A stretch of 64,000 nt of DNA from JBBQZO01 sp038207625 (GTDB lineage Bacteria; Pseudomonadota; Gammaproteobacteria; Burkholderiales; Burkholderiaceae_D). The notes below the pieces were generated by a model that searched no databases, was not told the DNA's origin, and was given only the letters and a program-made list of their open reading frames with translations. The stretch covers positions 124,001 to 188,000 of the forward strand of contig JBBQZO010000003.1 in the NCBI GenBank assembly GCA_038207625.1. Reading direction: 5' to 3'. Position numbers and translations under genes: made by a program. This document shows, in pieces, positions 16,884-25,239 of this stretch; position 1 is the first letter of the stretch, and every line of letters starts with the position of its first letter.

Positions 16884-17738
16884 TTAAAAGCGAAAATGGG
16901 CACTGCTCCCTGTCCGCTGTGGGGCACCTGCGCCGGCCAGCGCAAAACGTCCGGCCAGACGGCGAAATGCCACCGAAGCACCCGCGAGCGGGAAGGCATC
17001 AACAACGGCGCGCCCCAGACGGGCGGCGCGCTGCAAATACTCGTCGGCGGGCACCGAGCCCATCGACGTCAGTTGCACGGCGAGATAGCGACTACTTGCT
17101 ACCGACATATTATCGTATACCACTTTTGCTTCCAATTCGGAAGCCCCGGTGACAAGAATTCCAAATGGGCGACGTCCGAGTTGCTGGGACAATCGCTTGA
17201 TCAGACAGTAGGCGGCCTTGATCGACGCGGCCGAGGTGGACACCTGGACCACGATTTCGGAGCTGTCCATGATCGGCACGGGGAAGCTGTCATCGTCGCC
17301 GAATTCACCATCGACGATGACGATGCCGCTCTGCTTGACCAGCACGTCGAAGGTCTTGGCCAGCCGGCGCGCATCGTCGGCGCTGGCACGCGCGCTGCGC
17401 GCCATCTTGACGACGCCGAACCCTTGCGGCACCTGGTTGATCACCTGGTTCAGACCGCACTCCTGACGGGCCACGTTGAGCAGACTCGAACTGTGATCGA
17501 CGCCCAGCCGGGCCGCGATGCCGTAGTCGTTCTGGCAGGCGTCCACCAGCAGCACGTCATTGCCGGCGCGCACCAGGCTGGCGCCCAGATTGACCAGCAT
17601 CGCGCCCTTGTCGTCGTCGGGCGTGGCGCACAAGAACGTGACGATGCGCGGCTTGGGGCCGGCGAGCATGCGGCGCAGGCCTTCGGCCTGGTCGAAATCA
17701 AAATTAGCCAAGGTGAACCTCGCGCAAGCTGCGGTCAT
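16884..17738 (-). CDS. flhG: FlhG/FleN-type MinD-like protein with degenerate P-loop
   Basis: FlhG normally is a MinD-type ATPase that limits flagellar number by acting on FlhF and FleQ-type regulators. The 284-aa product has the FlhG hallmark DQAEGLRRM near the N-terminus, then a MinD-like fold (MLVNLGASLVRAGNDVLLVDA). The deviant Walker A motif (normally KGGxGKT) reads ATPDDDKGAML here: the glycines and the signature first Lys are lost, one Lys remains. The switch II position also reads VDGEFGDDD instead of DxPAG. The start at 17738 overlaps the flhF end by 35 nt; a TTG start nearer the DQAEGLRRM motif is possible. The C-terminus is basic and Ala-rich. It may have lost ATP-driven dimerisation or use a partner. 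Confidence 0.88.
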   Translation of the reverse strand: MTAACARFTLANFDFDQAEGLRRMLAGPKPRIVTFLCATPDDDKGAMLVNLGASLVRAGNDVLLVDACQNDYGIAARLGVDHSSSLLNVARQECGLNQVINQVPQGFGVVKMARSARASADDARRLAKTFDVLVKQSGIVIVDGEFGDDDSFPVPIMDSSEIVVQVSTSAASIKAAYCLIKRLSQQLGRRPFGILVTGASELEAKVVYDNMSVASSRYLAVQLTSMGSVPADEYLQRAARLGRAVVDAFPLAGASVAFRRLAGRFALAGAGAPQRTGSSAHFRF

Positions 17739-19056
17739 GATGGGCGCTGCTGGTGTTGGCCATTAACAACGGCAGGTCGGCGTCGGAGAACTGCGGCATG
17801 GCGCCGTCACGCACCAGCTTGAAGGCGCGGTCGACCAGATAGCCGCTGTCGGCCAGGTGCAGGTCTTCCGGCACGCGCTGGCCGTTCGAGATGTAGAACA
17901 GGTTGAGCTTCTGGCGGATCACCACGTCGAGCACATTGCCCAGCGTGGCCGCCTCGTCGAGTTTGGTCATGATGCAGCCGGCCAGGCCGCTGCCCTGGTA
18001 GGCGCGCACCACTTCGTTGAGCGTCTCATTGGTCGAGGTGGCGTTCAGGCACAGCAGACGCTGCACGTTCGCGCCGGACGACGACAGCATGGCCACCTGC
18101 TCGGTCACCATCTGGTCGCGCTGCGACACGCCGACCGTGTCGATCAGCACCGTGTGCTTATTTTTCAGTTCTTTGAGCGCGATGCGCAGGTCCGCCTCGT
18201 CCTTGACCGAGTGCACGATCACGCCGAGGATCTTGCCGTAGATGCGCAGCTGTTCGTGCGCGCCGATACGGTATGCGTCGGTGGTGATCAAGGCCAGCTT
18301 TTCCGGACCGTGGCGCATCACGCAGCGCGCGGCCAATTTTGCCGTGCTGGTGGTCTTGCCCACGCCGGTCGGTCCCACCAGCGCGAACACGCCGCCTTTT
18401 TCCAGGATCTCGTCCTCGTTGCGCATCGTCGTCAGGTTGCGCTTCAACACGCTTTGCACCCAGCGCACGCTGTCGGCGGCGTCTTTGCCGGCCGGCAGTT
18501 TCTCGATCAGGTAACGCGCCAGGCTGGCCGAGAAACCGGCGCCCAGCAAGGTGCGCAGCACGGCCGCCTTGTGCGGTTCGCGCTGGGTCGTCGCGCCCCA
18601 CGACAGCTCGGCCAGCTGGCTTTCCATCTGGCCGCGCATGGCGCGAATTTCATTCATCATGCCCGACATCTCGGCCGTCGCGCTTTCCTTGGCGTGCGCC
18701 AGCGCGGCCGCCATCATGCTCGACATACGGCCCATGTCGAACGATTCGAGCGGCGCCTGAACGGGCGCCTGCGGCTGATACTGCGGCTGGGGCTGCGACT
18801 GGTACTGCGCTTGCTGTGGCTGGGCGCGCGGAGTAAAGGTGGGCGGCGCCAGGTCAAGCTGGGGGCGCGGCTGGGCCATTTCGGAGTGCGGCGCCGGCGC
18901 CGACAAGGACGCCATGTCGTCGTTGGCCAGCGCGAGAATTTCCACCACGCCGTCGAGCGGGCGGTTCGACAGGATCACGGCGTCCGGGCCGAGCGCATCG
19001 CGCACCTTGCGCAGCGCCTCGCGCGCGGTCGGCGCGGTGAATTTTTGCACGTTCAT
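17704..19056 (-). CDS. flhF: Flagellar biosynthesis GTPase FlhF
   Basis: SRP-type GTPase that recruits the flagellar base to the cell pole. The start at 19056 (MNVQKFTAPTAREALRKVR) follows GGAGG and gives 450 aa. Layout: basic N-terminal domain, a Gln/Pro-rich linker (about 55-105, with PQPQYQPQAPVQ), a helical N domain, then the G domain with G1 GPTGVGKTT (228-236), the sequence DTVGVSQRD at G3 and TKLDEA at G4. It begins directly at the stop of a 20-codon leader ORF (ATGA overlap). Followed by flhG, fliA, motC and motD. Confidence 0.95.
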   Translation of the reverse strand: MNVQKFTAPTAREALRKVRDALGPDAVILSNRPLDGVVEILALANDDMASLSAPAPHSEMAQPRPQLDLAPPTFTPRAQPQQAQYQSQPQPQYQPQAPVQAPLESFDMGRMSSMMAAALAHAKESATAEMSGMMNEIRAMRGQMESQLAELSWGATTQREPHKAAVLRTLLGAGFSASLARYLIEKLPAGKDAADSVRWVQSVLKRNLTTMRNEDEILEKGGVFALVGPTGVGKTTSTAKLAARCVMRHGPEKLALITTDAYRIGAHEQLRIYGKILGVIVHSVKDEADLRIALKELKNKHTVLIDTVGVSQRDQMVTEQVAMLSSSGANVQRLLCLNATSTNETLNEVVRAYQGSGLAGCIMTKLDEAATLGNVLDVVIRQKLNLFYISNGQRVPEDLHLADSGYLVDRAFKLVRDGAMPQFSDADLPLLMANTSSAHHDRSLREVHLG

Positions 19057-19115
19057 GCCTTGCCTCCGCTGATCTGGATCGTGGCCGCTTGCACGGCATC
19101 GTAGTGGATAGACAT
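19053..19115 (-). CDS. 20-codon leader ORF coupled to flhF
   Basis: ATG 19115 has a strong Shine-Dalgarno (AGGAG, 7 nt upstream) and opens a 20-codon frame, MSIHYDAVQAATIQISGGKA, whose TGA overlaps the flhF ATG (ATGA). The last codons of this frame also contain the flhF ribosome site (GGAGG). Such geometry makes flhF translation depend on termination of the leader. No known family; it could be a real micropeptide or a translation-coupling device only. Confidence 0.6.
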   Translation of the reverse strand: MSIHYDAVQAATIQISGGKA

Positions 19116-19307
19116 CGTTGACTCCTGAGACCGGCCTGGCCGTGCGCTCCACATGAGGCACTGACCACTCCGACAAGGTCCATTATTGACGATGCACGAG
19201 AGAAACCATCGACCGAGAAGGCGGGCAAACAACCCCCTTTTCGCTGCGGCGCGCAGTTGGCGTGCGCAAGCGCCGGAAAAGCGTCGGCGCGCGCCGGGCG
19301 CCGCACG

Positions 19308-19339
19308 TAAAACGGGCCGGCTTCGTGCTGCGCCGGCCC
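19308..19339 (-). terminator. Rho-independent terminator after flhA
   Basis: On the minus strand an 8-bp GC-perfect stem (GGGCCGGC / GCCGGCCC, loop of 10 nt, 19339-19314) is followed by GTTTTA. It lies 45 nt past the flhA stop and before the flhF leader, so flhBA and flhF-fliA-mot are separate units, at least in part. Confidence 0.8.
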
Positions 19340-19383
19340 TGCGACATCGTGCACTCGGGCGCCATCAGCGCCGCTCCACGGAC

Positions 19384-21474
19384 CTAGCTGGGCGCACCGA
19401 CCAGGTTGGTGACGCGGATCGTCTTCGATTCCGGGATCTCCGCGTGCGACAGCACTTTCAGCTGCGGCAAGGCGCGGCGCAGGAAGCGCGACAGCAAGGC
19501 GCGCAGCGGTCCCGGCACCAGCAGCACCGGTGTCAGGCCCATCTGTTCCTGCTGGGCCGCCGCCGCGCCGGCCTGCTGCGCGATCGTATCGGCCAGGCCA
19601 GGCTCGATGCCCGCGCCGTCCGGGCCGCTGCCGCCCAGCGCCTGCATCAGCAGGCGCTCGAGCCGGTTATCGAGCGTCATCACGGACAGCTCGGCCGCTC
19701 CGGGGAACAGCTGCTGCACGATCGCCCGGCCCAGTGAAATGCGCACCAGCGCGGTCAGCTCGTTCGGGTCTTGCGTGTTGACCGCATGCTCGGACAGCGT
19801 CTCGATGATCGAGCGCATGTCGCGGATATGCACGCCTTCGATCAGCAGGTTTTGCAGCACCTTCTGCAAGGTCGACAGCGATACCAGTTTCGGCACCAGG
19901 TCGTCGACCAGCTTGGGCGCGTCCTTGCCCAAATGATCGAGCAACGACTGCACCTCGGCACGCCCCAGCAGTTCCGACGCGTGCGTGGTGATCAGGTGAT
20001 TCAGGTGGGTAGCCACCACGGTGCCCGCATCGACGACCGTATAACCCATGCTCTGGGCCTCGTCGCGCATGCCCGCATCGACCCAGGTTGCCGGCAAGCC
20101 GAACGCCGGATCGGTGGTCACCAGGCCGGGCAAGGTACCGCTGGCCATGCCCGGGTTGATCGCCAGGTACTGGCCGTTGAAGGCTTCGCCATTGCCCACC
20201 TCGACGCCCTTGAGCGTGATCCGGTAGGCCGACGGTTTGAGCTCCAGATTGTCGCGGATGTGCACCGGCGGCGCCAGAAAACCCACCTCCTGCGCGAATT
20301 TCTTGCGGATACCCTTGATGCGCTTGAGCAGCTCGCCGCCCTGGGTCTTGTCGACCAGCGGAATGAGGCGATAGCCCACTTCCAGCCCCAGCGTATCGAC
20401 CGGCATGATGTCCTGCCAGGTCGCCTCTTCCTGCTCCGTCGTGGCCACCGGCGCCGTCGGCGGCGCCTCCACCACGGCCTCCTTGAGCCGCTTGGTGATC
20501 ATGTAGGCGGTGCCGGCCAGCACGGCGGCCAGCAGCAGGAACACGAAGTTTGGCATGCCGGGAATCAAGCCCATGCCGCCGATGATGCCGGCGGTGATGT
20601 ACAGCACCTGCGGCTTGGCAAACAACTGCGTCACCAGCTGGGCGCCGATGTCCTGCTCGCTGGCCACCCGCGAGACGACGATACCGGCCGCGGTCGAGAT
20701 GATCAGCGACGGAATCTGCGCCACCAGGCCGTCACCGATGGCCAGCAGCGTGTAGTTCTTGAGCGCGTCGGCGAAGCCCATATCGTGCTGCAAAATACCG
20801 ACGATCAGGCCGCCGACGATGTTGATCACGGTGACCATGATGCCGGCCACGGCGTCGCCGCGTACGTACTTGCTGGCACCGTCCATCGCGCCGTAGAACT
20901 CGGCTTCCTGCGCCACTTCGGTGCGGCGGCGGCGCGCGTCGGCTTCGCCGATCAGGCCCGCGTTCAGGTCGGCGTCGATCGCCATCTGCTTGCCCGGCAT
21001 CGCATCCAGGGCGAAGCGCGCGCCCACTTCGGCGATCCGGCCGGCACCCTTGGTGACGACGGTGAAGTTGATGATGGTGAGGATGATAAACACCACGATA
21101 CCGACCGTGTAGTTGCCGCCGATCAGAAAGTGACCGAACGCTTCGATCACCTTGCCGGCCGCGTCCGGGCCGGTGTGGCCTTCGGTGAGCACGACACGCG
21201 TCGAGGCCACGTTGAGCGACAGGCGCAACATCGTCGACACCAGCAAAATGGTCGGGAAGGCCATGAAGTCGAGCGGCTTGACGGTGTACAAACTGGTCAG
21301 CAGCACGATCACCGCCAGCGCGATGTTAAAGCTGAAGAACATGTCCAGCACGAAGGCCGGCAGCGGCAGCACCATCATCGCCAGCAGCATGATGATGATG
21401 ATCGGCGCGGCCAGGCCCTTGCTGGACTGGCTTGCCAGCGTGCTCAGCCAGACCGGAAGTTTGATGCTGTTCAT
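19384..21474 (-). CDS. flhA: Flagellar type III export gate protein FlhA
   Basis: Large export-gate subunit of the flagellar secretion apparatus, 696 aa. The N-terminal half has about eight transmembrane helices, starting after MNSIKLPVWLSTLASQSSKG, with the FHIPEP family loop DADLNAGLIGEADARRRR between helices. The C-terminal half is the cytosolic docking domain (TWQDIMPVDTLGLEVGYRLI, PGPLRALLSRFLRRALPQLKVLSHAEIP). It overlaps flhB by 4 nt (ATGA) and ends before a terminator. Confidence 0.97.
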   Translation of the reverse strand: MNSIKLPVWLSTLASQSSKGLAAPIIIIMLLAMMVLPLPAFVLDMFFSFNIALAVIVLLTSLYTVKPLDFMAFPTILLVSTMLRLSLNVASTRVVLTEGHTGPDAAGKVIEAFGHFLIGGNYTVGIVVFIILTIINFTVVTKGAGRIAEVGARFALDAMPGKQMAIDADLNAGLIGEADARRRRTEVAQEAEFYGAMDGASKYVRGDAVAGIMVTVINIVGGLIVGILQHDMGFADALKNYTLLAIGDGLVAQIPSLIISTAAGIVVSRVASEQDIGAQLVTQLFAKPQVLYITAGIIGGMGLIPGMPNFVFLLLAAVLAGTAYMITKRLKEAVVEAPPTAPVATTEQEEATWQDIMPVDTLGLEVGYRLIPLVDKTQGGELLKRIKGIRKKFAQEVGFLAPPVHIRDNLELKPSAYRITLKGVEVGNGEAFNGQYLAINPGMASGTLPGLVTTDPAFGLPATWVDAGMRDEAQSMGYTVVDAGTVVATHLNHLITTHASELLGRAEVQSLLDHLGKDAPKLVDDLVPKLVSLSTLQKVLQNLLIEGVHIRDMRSIIETLSEHAVNTQDPNELTALVRISLGRAIVQQLFPGAAELSVMTLDNRLERLLMQALGGSGPDGAGIEPGLADTIAQQAGAAAAQQEQMGLTPVLLVPGPLRALLSRFLRRALPQLKVLSHAEIPESKTIRVTNLVGAPS

Positions 21475-22649
21475 GGTGTTGCTCCGTTATTTTGGTCGGG
21501 CTGTTGTTGTGAAGCGGGATTGAGCGGATCGAGTTCGGGCGGCACCGCCAGCTTGGTGGGGCGCTCGGGCCGGTTGCCGCCGTGCTTGCCGAAAGCGCGC
21601 AACTGGAACACATACGCCAGCACTTCGGCCACGGCCGAGTACAGCGCTTCGGGAATCTCGTCGCCGATCTCGGTGTGCTTGTGCAGCGCACGCGCCAGCG
21701 CGGGCGCCTCGAGCAGCGCCACCTTGTTTTCGACGGCGATTGCGCGGATGCGCGCGGCCACTTCGTCGCTGCCCTTGGCGACGACGCGCGGCGCGCCGCG
21801 CGCACCGTCGGCGTACTTGAGCGCCACCGCGTAGTGGGTCGGGTTGGTGACGACGACGTCGGCGGTGGGCACGTCGGCCATCATGCGCCGGCGCGCCATC
21901 TCGCGTTGCAGCTGGCGGATCTTGGCCTTGATCTGGGGATTGCCGTCCGACTCCTTCGATTCCTGGGTCACTTCCTGGCGCGTCATCTTCAGCTTGTTGG
22001 CGTAATGCCAGACCTGATACGGGCCGTCGATGGCGGCCACCACACCGAGACCGCCGACGATGCACAGAAAACTTGCGCCCAGCAAGTCCATCATGTGCGC
22101 GCTGCCGGCGCGCAGCGGTTCGACTGCCAGTCCCATCACCGCTTCTTTCTGATGCATCACCACCAGCCAGGCCACGGTGCCGACGACGATCGACTTGGCC
22201 ACCGCCTTGAGCAACTCGACCAGCGCATTGGTGGAAAACATATTGCCCAAGCCCTTCATCGGGTTGAGCTTCATGAAATTGGGCGCCACCGCCTTGCCGG
22301 AAAACAGCCAGCCGCCGATCAGCAGCGGCGAGGCCAGCGCCACGACGATGATCGCCAGCGCCAGCGGCAGGCAGGCCAGCATCACCGAGCCGACATCGAC
22401 GGCCACCCGGTGGATCAGCACATCGGCGTCGAAAATTTGTTCGTGCGTCAGCGCCAAGCCGGACACCAGCGTGGCCGACAGCGCGCGCACCAGAGCGCCG
22501 CCGGTAAACCACAAACCGCAGCCGGCCGTCATCAGCACCGTAAACGTCGCCAGCTCGCGCGAACGGGGTACATCGCCCTCTTCGCGCGCCTGCTCAAGTC
22601 GTTTCGATGACGCCGGTTCGGTCCGTTCTGCGTCGCTGTCTTCTGCCAT
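21471..22649 (-). CDS. flhB: Flagellar export switch protein FlhB
   Basis: Substrate-specificity switch of the export gate, 392 aa from ATG 22649 (GGAG upstream). Four transmembrane helices are followed by the cytosolic domain with the autocleavage motif NPTH at 269-272, the same position as in E. coli FlhB. The N-terminal AEDSDAERTEPASSKRLEQAREEGDVPRS segment is typical. Residues past 350 form a Pro-rich tail. First gene of the flhBA unit. Confidence 0.96.
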   Translation of the reverse strand: MAEDSDAERTEPASSKRLEQAREEGDVPRSRELATFTVLMTAGCGLWFTGGALVRALSATLVSGLALTHEQIFDADVLIHRVAVDVGSVMLACLPLALAIIVVALASPLLIGGWLFSGKAVAPNFMKLNPMKGLGNMFSTNALVELLKAVAKSIVVGTVAWLVVMHQKEAVMGLAVEPLRAGSAHMMDLLGASFLCIVGGLGVVAAIDGPYQVWHYANKLKMTRQEVTQESKESDGNPQIKAKIRQLQREMARRRMMADVPTADVVVTNPTHYAVALKYADGARGAPRVVAKGSDEVAARIRAIAVENKVALLEAPALARALHKHTEIGDEIPEALYSAVAEVLAYVFQLRAFGKHGGNRPERPTKLAVPPELDPLNPASQQQPDQNNGATP

Positions 22650-22734
22650 CAATTGCTCCAGGTGCCCACCGGCGCCGTACCACACGACGCAGGACCGAGC
22701 AGAGCCATTATGGGTGAATTGAGCACAATACTAA

Positions 22735-22774
22735 GGGGCGAACAAGACCCGGAAGGCCCTGCTGTTCGCGCCCC
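22735..22774 (-). terminator. Hairpin after the fumarylacetoacetate hydrolase gene
   Basis: Long inverted repeat: GGGGCGAACA (22735-22744) pairs with TGTTCGCGCCCC (22763-22774, one bulge). On the minus strand it follows the hydrolase stop (22783) and is trailed by a moderately T-rich run (TTAGTATTG). It is probably a transcription terminator separating this gene from flhB. Confidence 0.5.
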
Positions 22775-22782
22775 GGCGCCGC

Positions 22783-23781
22783 TTAGCGCAGTTTTTTGGC
22801 GACGCTTTGGGTGACCGTCTGGTCGATTGCCCCAAAGATTGATTTGTTATTACTGTCCAACATCTCAATCTTGATGGTGTCGCCAAACAGCATGAACGGC
22901 GTGCTGGCGACGCCGTCGGCGATCAGCTCGAGGCAGCGCTTTTCGGCGATGCACGAGTAGCCGCGCGTGGCGTCCTTGTTGGACACCGTGCCCGAGCCGA
23001 CGATGGTGCCGGCGCGCACGTTACGCGTCTTGCACAGATGCGCGATCAGCTGGGGGAAATTGAACACCATGTCGACCCCGGCCAGCGGCTGGCCGACCAG
23101 CTTGCCATTCCAGCTCGAGCGCAGCGCCAGATGCACCTTGCCGTCTTTCCAGGCCTCGCCCAGTTCGTCGGGCGTAATGGCCACGGGCGAGAAACTGGCG
23201 GCCGGTTTCGACTGCACGAAGCCAAAGCCCTTGGCCAGCTCGGCCGGTATCAGGTTGCGCAGCGACACGTCGTTGACCAGCATCAGCAGCTTGATGCGCT
23301 GCAGCGCCTGATCGGGCGTCACGCCGATCGCCACGTCGTCGGTGATGACGGCCACCTCGGCTTCGAAGTCGATGCCCCAGGCCTCGTGGGCGAGCACGAT
23401 GTCGTCGTGTGCGCCGAGCAGCTCGTCGCTGCCGCCCTGGTACATCAGCGGATCTTCCCAGAACGAGTCGGGCATATCGGCCTTGCGCGCCTTGCGCACC
23501 AGTTCGACGTGATTCACGTAGGCCGAGCCGTCGGCCCACTGGAAAGCGCGCGGCAGCGGCGCCATGCAGTTCTTCGGGTCAAACTCGAAGCTGCGCTGGG
23601 CCCGTCCGCTGTTCAGTTGCTGGGACAGCTCGATCAGCTGCGGCGCGATGAAGGCCCAGTCGTCCAGCGCCGCCTGCAGCGTCGGCGCGATGCCGTCGGC
23701 CAAGTGGGCCGTTTTCAAATCGCGCGACACCACGGCCAGTTGGCCGTCGCGGGTGCCGTCGCGCAGTGTTGCTAGTTTCAT
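22783..23781 (-). CDS. Fumarylacetoacetate hydrolase family protein
   Basis: A 332-aa protein with the FAH catalytic fold. The metal-binding region is visible as EAWGIDFEAEVAVITDDVAIGV (acidic ligands) and the family signature as GTIVGSGTVSNKDATRGYSCIAEKRCLE near the C-terminus. It starts MKLATLRDGTRDGQLAVVSRDLKTAH, like the fumarylacetoacetases of Burkholderiales that act last in tyrosine degradation (giving fumarate and acetoacetate). No other tyrosine-degradation gene is adjacent, so a related acylpyruvase activity is possible. Confidence 0.88.
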   Translation of the reverse strand: MKLATLRDGTRDGQLAVVSRDLKTAHLADGIAPTLQAALDDWAFIAPQLIELSQQLNSGRAQRSFEFDPKNCMAPLPRAFQWADGSAYVNHVELVRKARKADMPDSFWEDPLMYQGGSDELLGAHDDIVLAHEAWGIDFEAEVAVITDDVAIGVTPDQALQRIKLLMLVNDVSLRNLIPAELAKGFGFVQSKPAASFSPVAITPDELGEAWKDGKVHLALRSSWNGKLVGQPLAGVDMVFNFPQLIAHLCKTRNVRAGTIVGSGTVSNKDATRGYSCIAEKRCLELIADGVASTPFMLFGDTIKIEMLDSNNKSIFGAIDQTVTQSVAKKLR

Positions 23782-23849
23782 GGGTCAGTTGCCAAGAAGA
23801 GGAAGGGGGCGGCGCCGCCGGATCGGCGCGGCGCCGCGCGCGGGCATGC

Positions 23850-24566
23850 TCAGCCGGGCACCAGCAAGGCCAGCTGGGCGGGATCGAGGAAGCACCACTC
23901 GCCCTCTTCCAGGCCAAGCTCGAGCAAGGTCAGCGAACCGATGGCCGAGCGGTGCAAGGACACGCAGTGGTTGTCGGCGGCCGCCAGCATGCGCTTGACC
24001 TGATGGTATTTACCCTGTTCAAGCACGATCTCGATCAGTTTCTCGCCCCGTTGCACGCACGTCAGCGCCGCCAGCGGCGCCGGCTCGTCGTGCAACTGCA
24101 CGCCACCGAGCAATTTGGCGATCAGCTCGTCGGTGACCGGCTCTTGCGTGGTGGCCTGATAAATCTTGGGAATATGCCGCTTGGGGGAAGACTGTGCGTG
24201 AATGAACGGTCCGTCGTCGGACATCAACAGCATGCCGGTGGTGTCGTGGTCGAGCCGTCCAACCGGCTGCACATCGCGCCAGGTGAATTGCTCGGGCAGC
24301 AAGGTGAGCACGCCGGGGTGGTGGCTGGGCTTGCGCGAACATTCGAAATTGGCCGGCTTGTGCAGCGCGATGTAGACGTGCTCACGGTACACCCACTCCT
24401 CGTCGAATACGCTCAGCACCAGGCCGTCGGTGTCGATCGGGGTGCGGTAGTTGGTCTGGGTCACGCCGGCGATGCCGACGTCACCATCGTCAATCAGCGC
24501 GCGGCAGTACTTGCGCGTGCCAAAGCCTTGCGATTGCAGGATGCGGTCTAGGGATAATTTACTCAT
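23850..24566 (-). CDS. rsuA: 16S rRNA pseudouridine(516) synthase RsuA
   Basis: Isomerises U516 of 16S rRNA. The 238-aa protein has an N-terminal S4 RNA-binding domain (LSLDRILQSQGFGTRKYCRALIDDGDV) and a pseudouridine synthase domain with catalytic Asp106 in GRLDHDTTG. The C-terminal motif GKYHQVKRMLAA is typical of RsuA/RluB/E/F enzymes. Size and the cysteine-containing S4 spacing fit RsuA rather than the longer RluB. Monocistronic. Confidence 0.92.
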   Translation of the reverse strand: MSKLSLDRILQSQGFGTRKYCRALIDDGDVGIAGVTQTNYRTPIDTDGLVLSVFDEEWVYREHVYIALHKPANFECSRKPSHHPGVLTLLPEQFTWRDVQPVGRLDHDTTGMLLMSDDGPFIHAQSSPKRHIPKIYQATTQEPVTDELIAKLLGGVQLHDEPAPLAALTCVQRGEKLIEIVLEQGKYHQVKRMLAAADNHCVSLHRSAIGSLTLLELGLEEGEWCFLDPAQLALLVPG

Positions 24567-24692
24567 GGCGAGACTTTACCAGAACGCCGCAGGGTGGCAA
24601 AGGCGCGCCGGGCTTTAACAAAATAGTATGGATGTCAAGCAGACAGCAAAATTCGATTCCCCCTGCGTGTTGCGTGCGCGCACAAGATTCAT

Positions 24693-24733
24693 TTGACGCA
24701 GATCAAAGGCCATGACAGTTGCATTGATACACT
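24693..24733 (+). promoter_or_regulatory. FNR/Anr-type box and class II promoter
   Basis: TTGAC-GCAG-ATCAA at 24693-24706 matches the FNR consensus TTGAT-N4-ATCAA at 9/10. A -10-like TACACT lies at 24728-24733. With a start about 7 nt past it, the box centre falls near -41, the position of FNR-activated class II promoters. The only gene downstream is the small unknown gene at 24826. Confidence 0.65.
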
Positions 24734-24825
24734 GAAACATCATTAGGAATTGGCCTAACGGAGATTTCGGACAATCCCTCAAGGCGCGATAAACATCGAT
24801 GGCGATTTTCTACAAAGGATCGCGT

Positions 24826-25239
24826 ATGAACAAGTTCAGCCCACTACCACAAGCTGTTGCGTCCTCCGCGCCGCCAGAGCGCCGCTCCATGCGCCGCATT
24901 CAGGCAGCGTCCGAATCGGCGTGGCTGGTCACGCGTCTTGGTATCGCGCGCTGGTCCAGCCAGCGCAGTTATTCCCAGCTTCAGATCGCGGCGGCGCTGC
25001 GCGTCAGTTGCCAGGCGCGCTGGTATGCCCAAGCCCATAACAATCTGCTGAGCTGGCTTCAGAACGGGGGTTTTGCGCAGGAGGATGGGTCGATCGCACC
25101 CAAACATGCGGCCGAGCCTGTTCCCGCATCGTACGCCGCGCCCGCGTCCGATCCAGCCGCAGCGGCGCCGCGCGAGAGCGCCATCGGCGCAAGCGTGCCC
25201 ACTGACGAAGTGGGCGAAGAAATCGGCTGCTTCAGTTGA
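24826..25239 (+). CDS. Small unknown protein, probably FNR-controlled
   Basis: I do not recognise the family. ATG 24826 (MNKFSPLPQAVASSA) follows AAGGA at 6 nt and gives 137 residues; an earlier in-frame ATG at 24799 has a weaker site. Residues 20-80 are basic and Trp-containing (SAWLVTRLGIARWSSQRSYSQLQ) and look helical; the C-terminal 50 residues are Ala/Pro/acidic and likely disordered, ending EEIGCFS. There is no signal peptide or membrane segment. An FNR-type promoter lies upstream, so expression probably rises when oxygen is low. Confidence 0.6.
   Translation: MNKFSPLPQAVASSAPPERRSMRRIQAASESAWLVTRLGIARWSSQRSYSQLQIAAALRVSCQARWYAQAHNNLLSWLQNGGFAQEDGSIAPKHAAEPVPASYAAPASDPAAAAPRESAIGASVPTDEVGEEIGCFS

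Noticed and set aside
19771..21834. A 687-codon open frame on the plus strand
   Set aside because: It is opposite flhA, with His/Gln/Arg-rich composition typical of the antisense of GC-rich genes.
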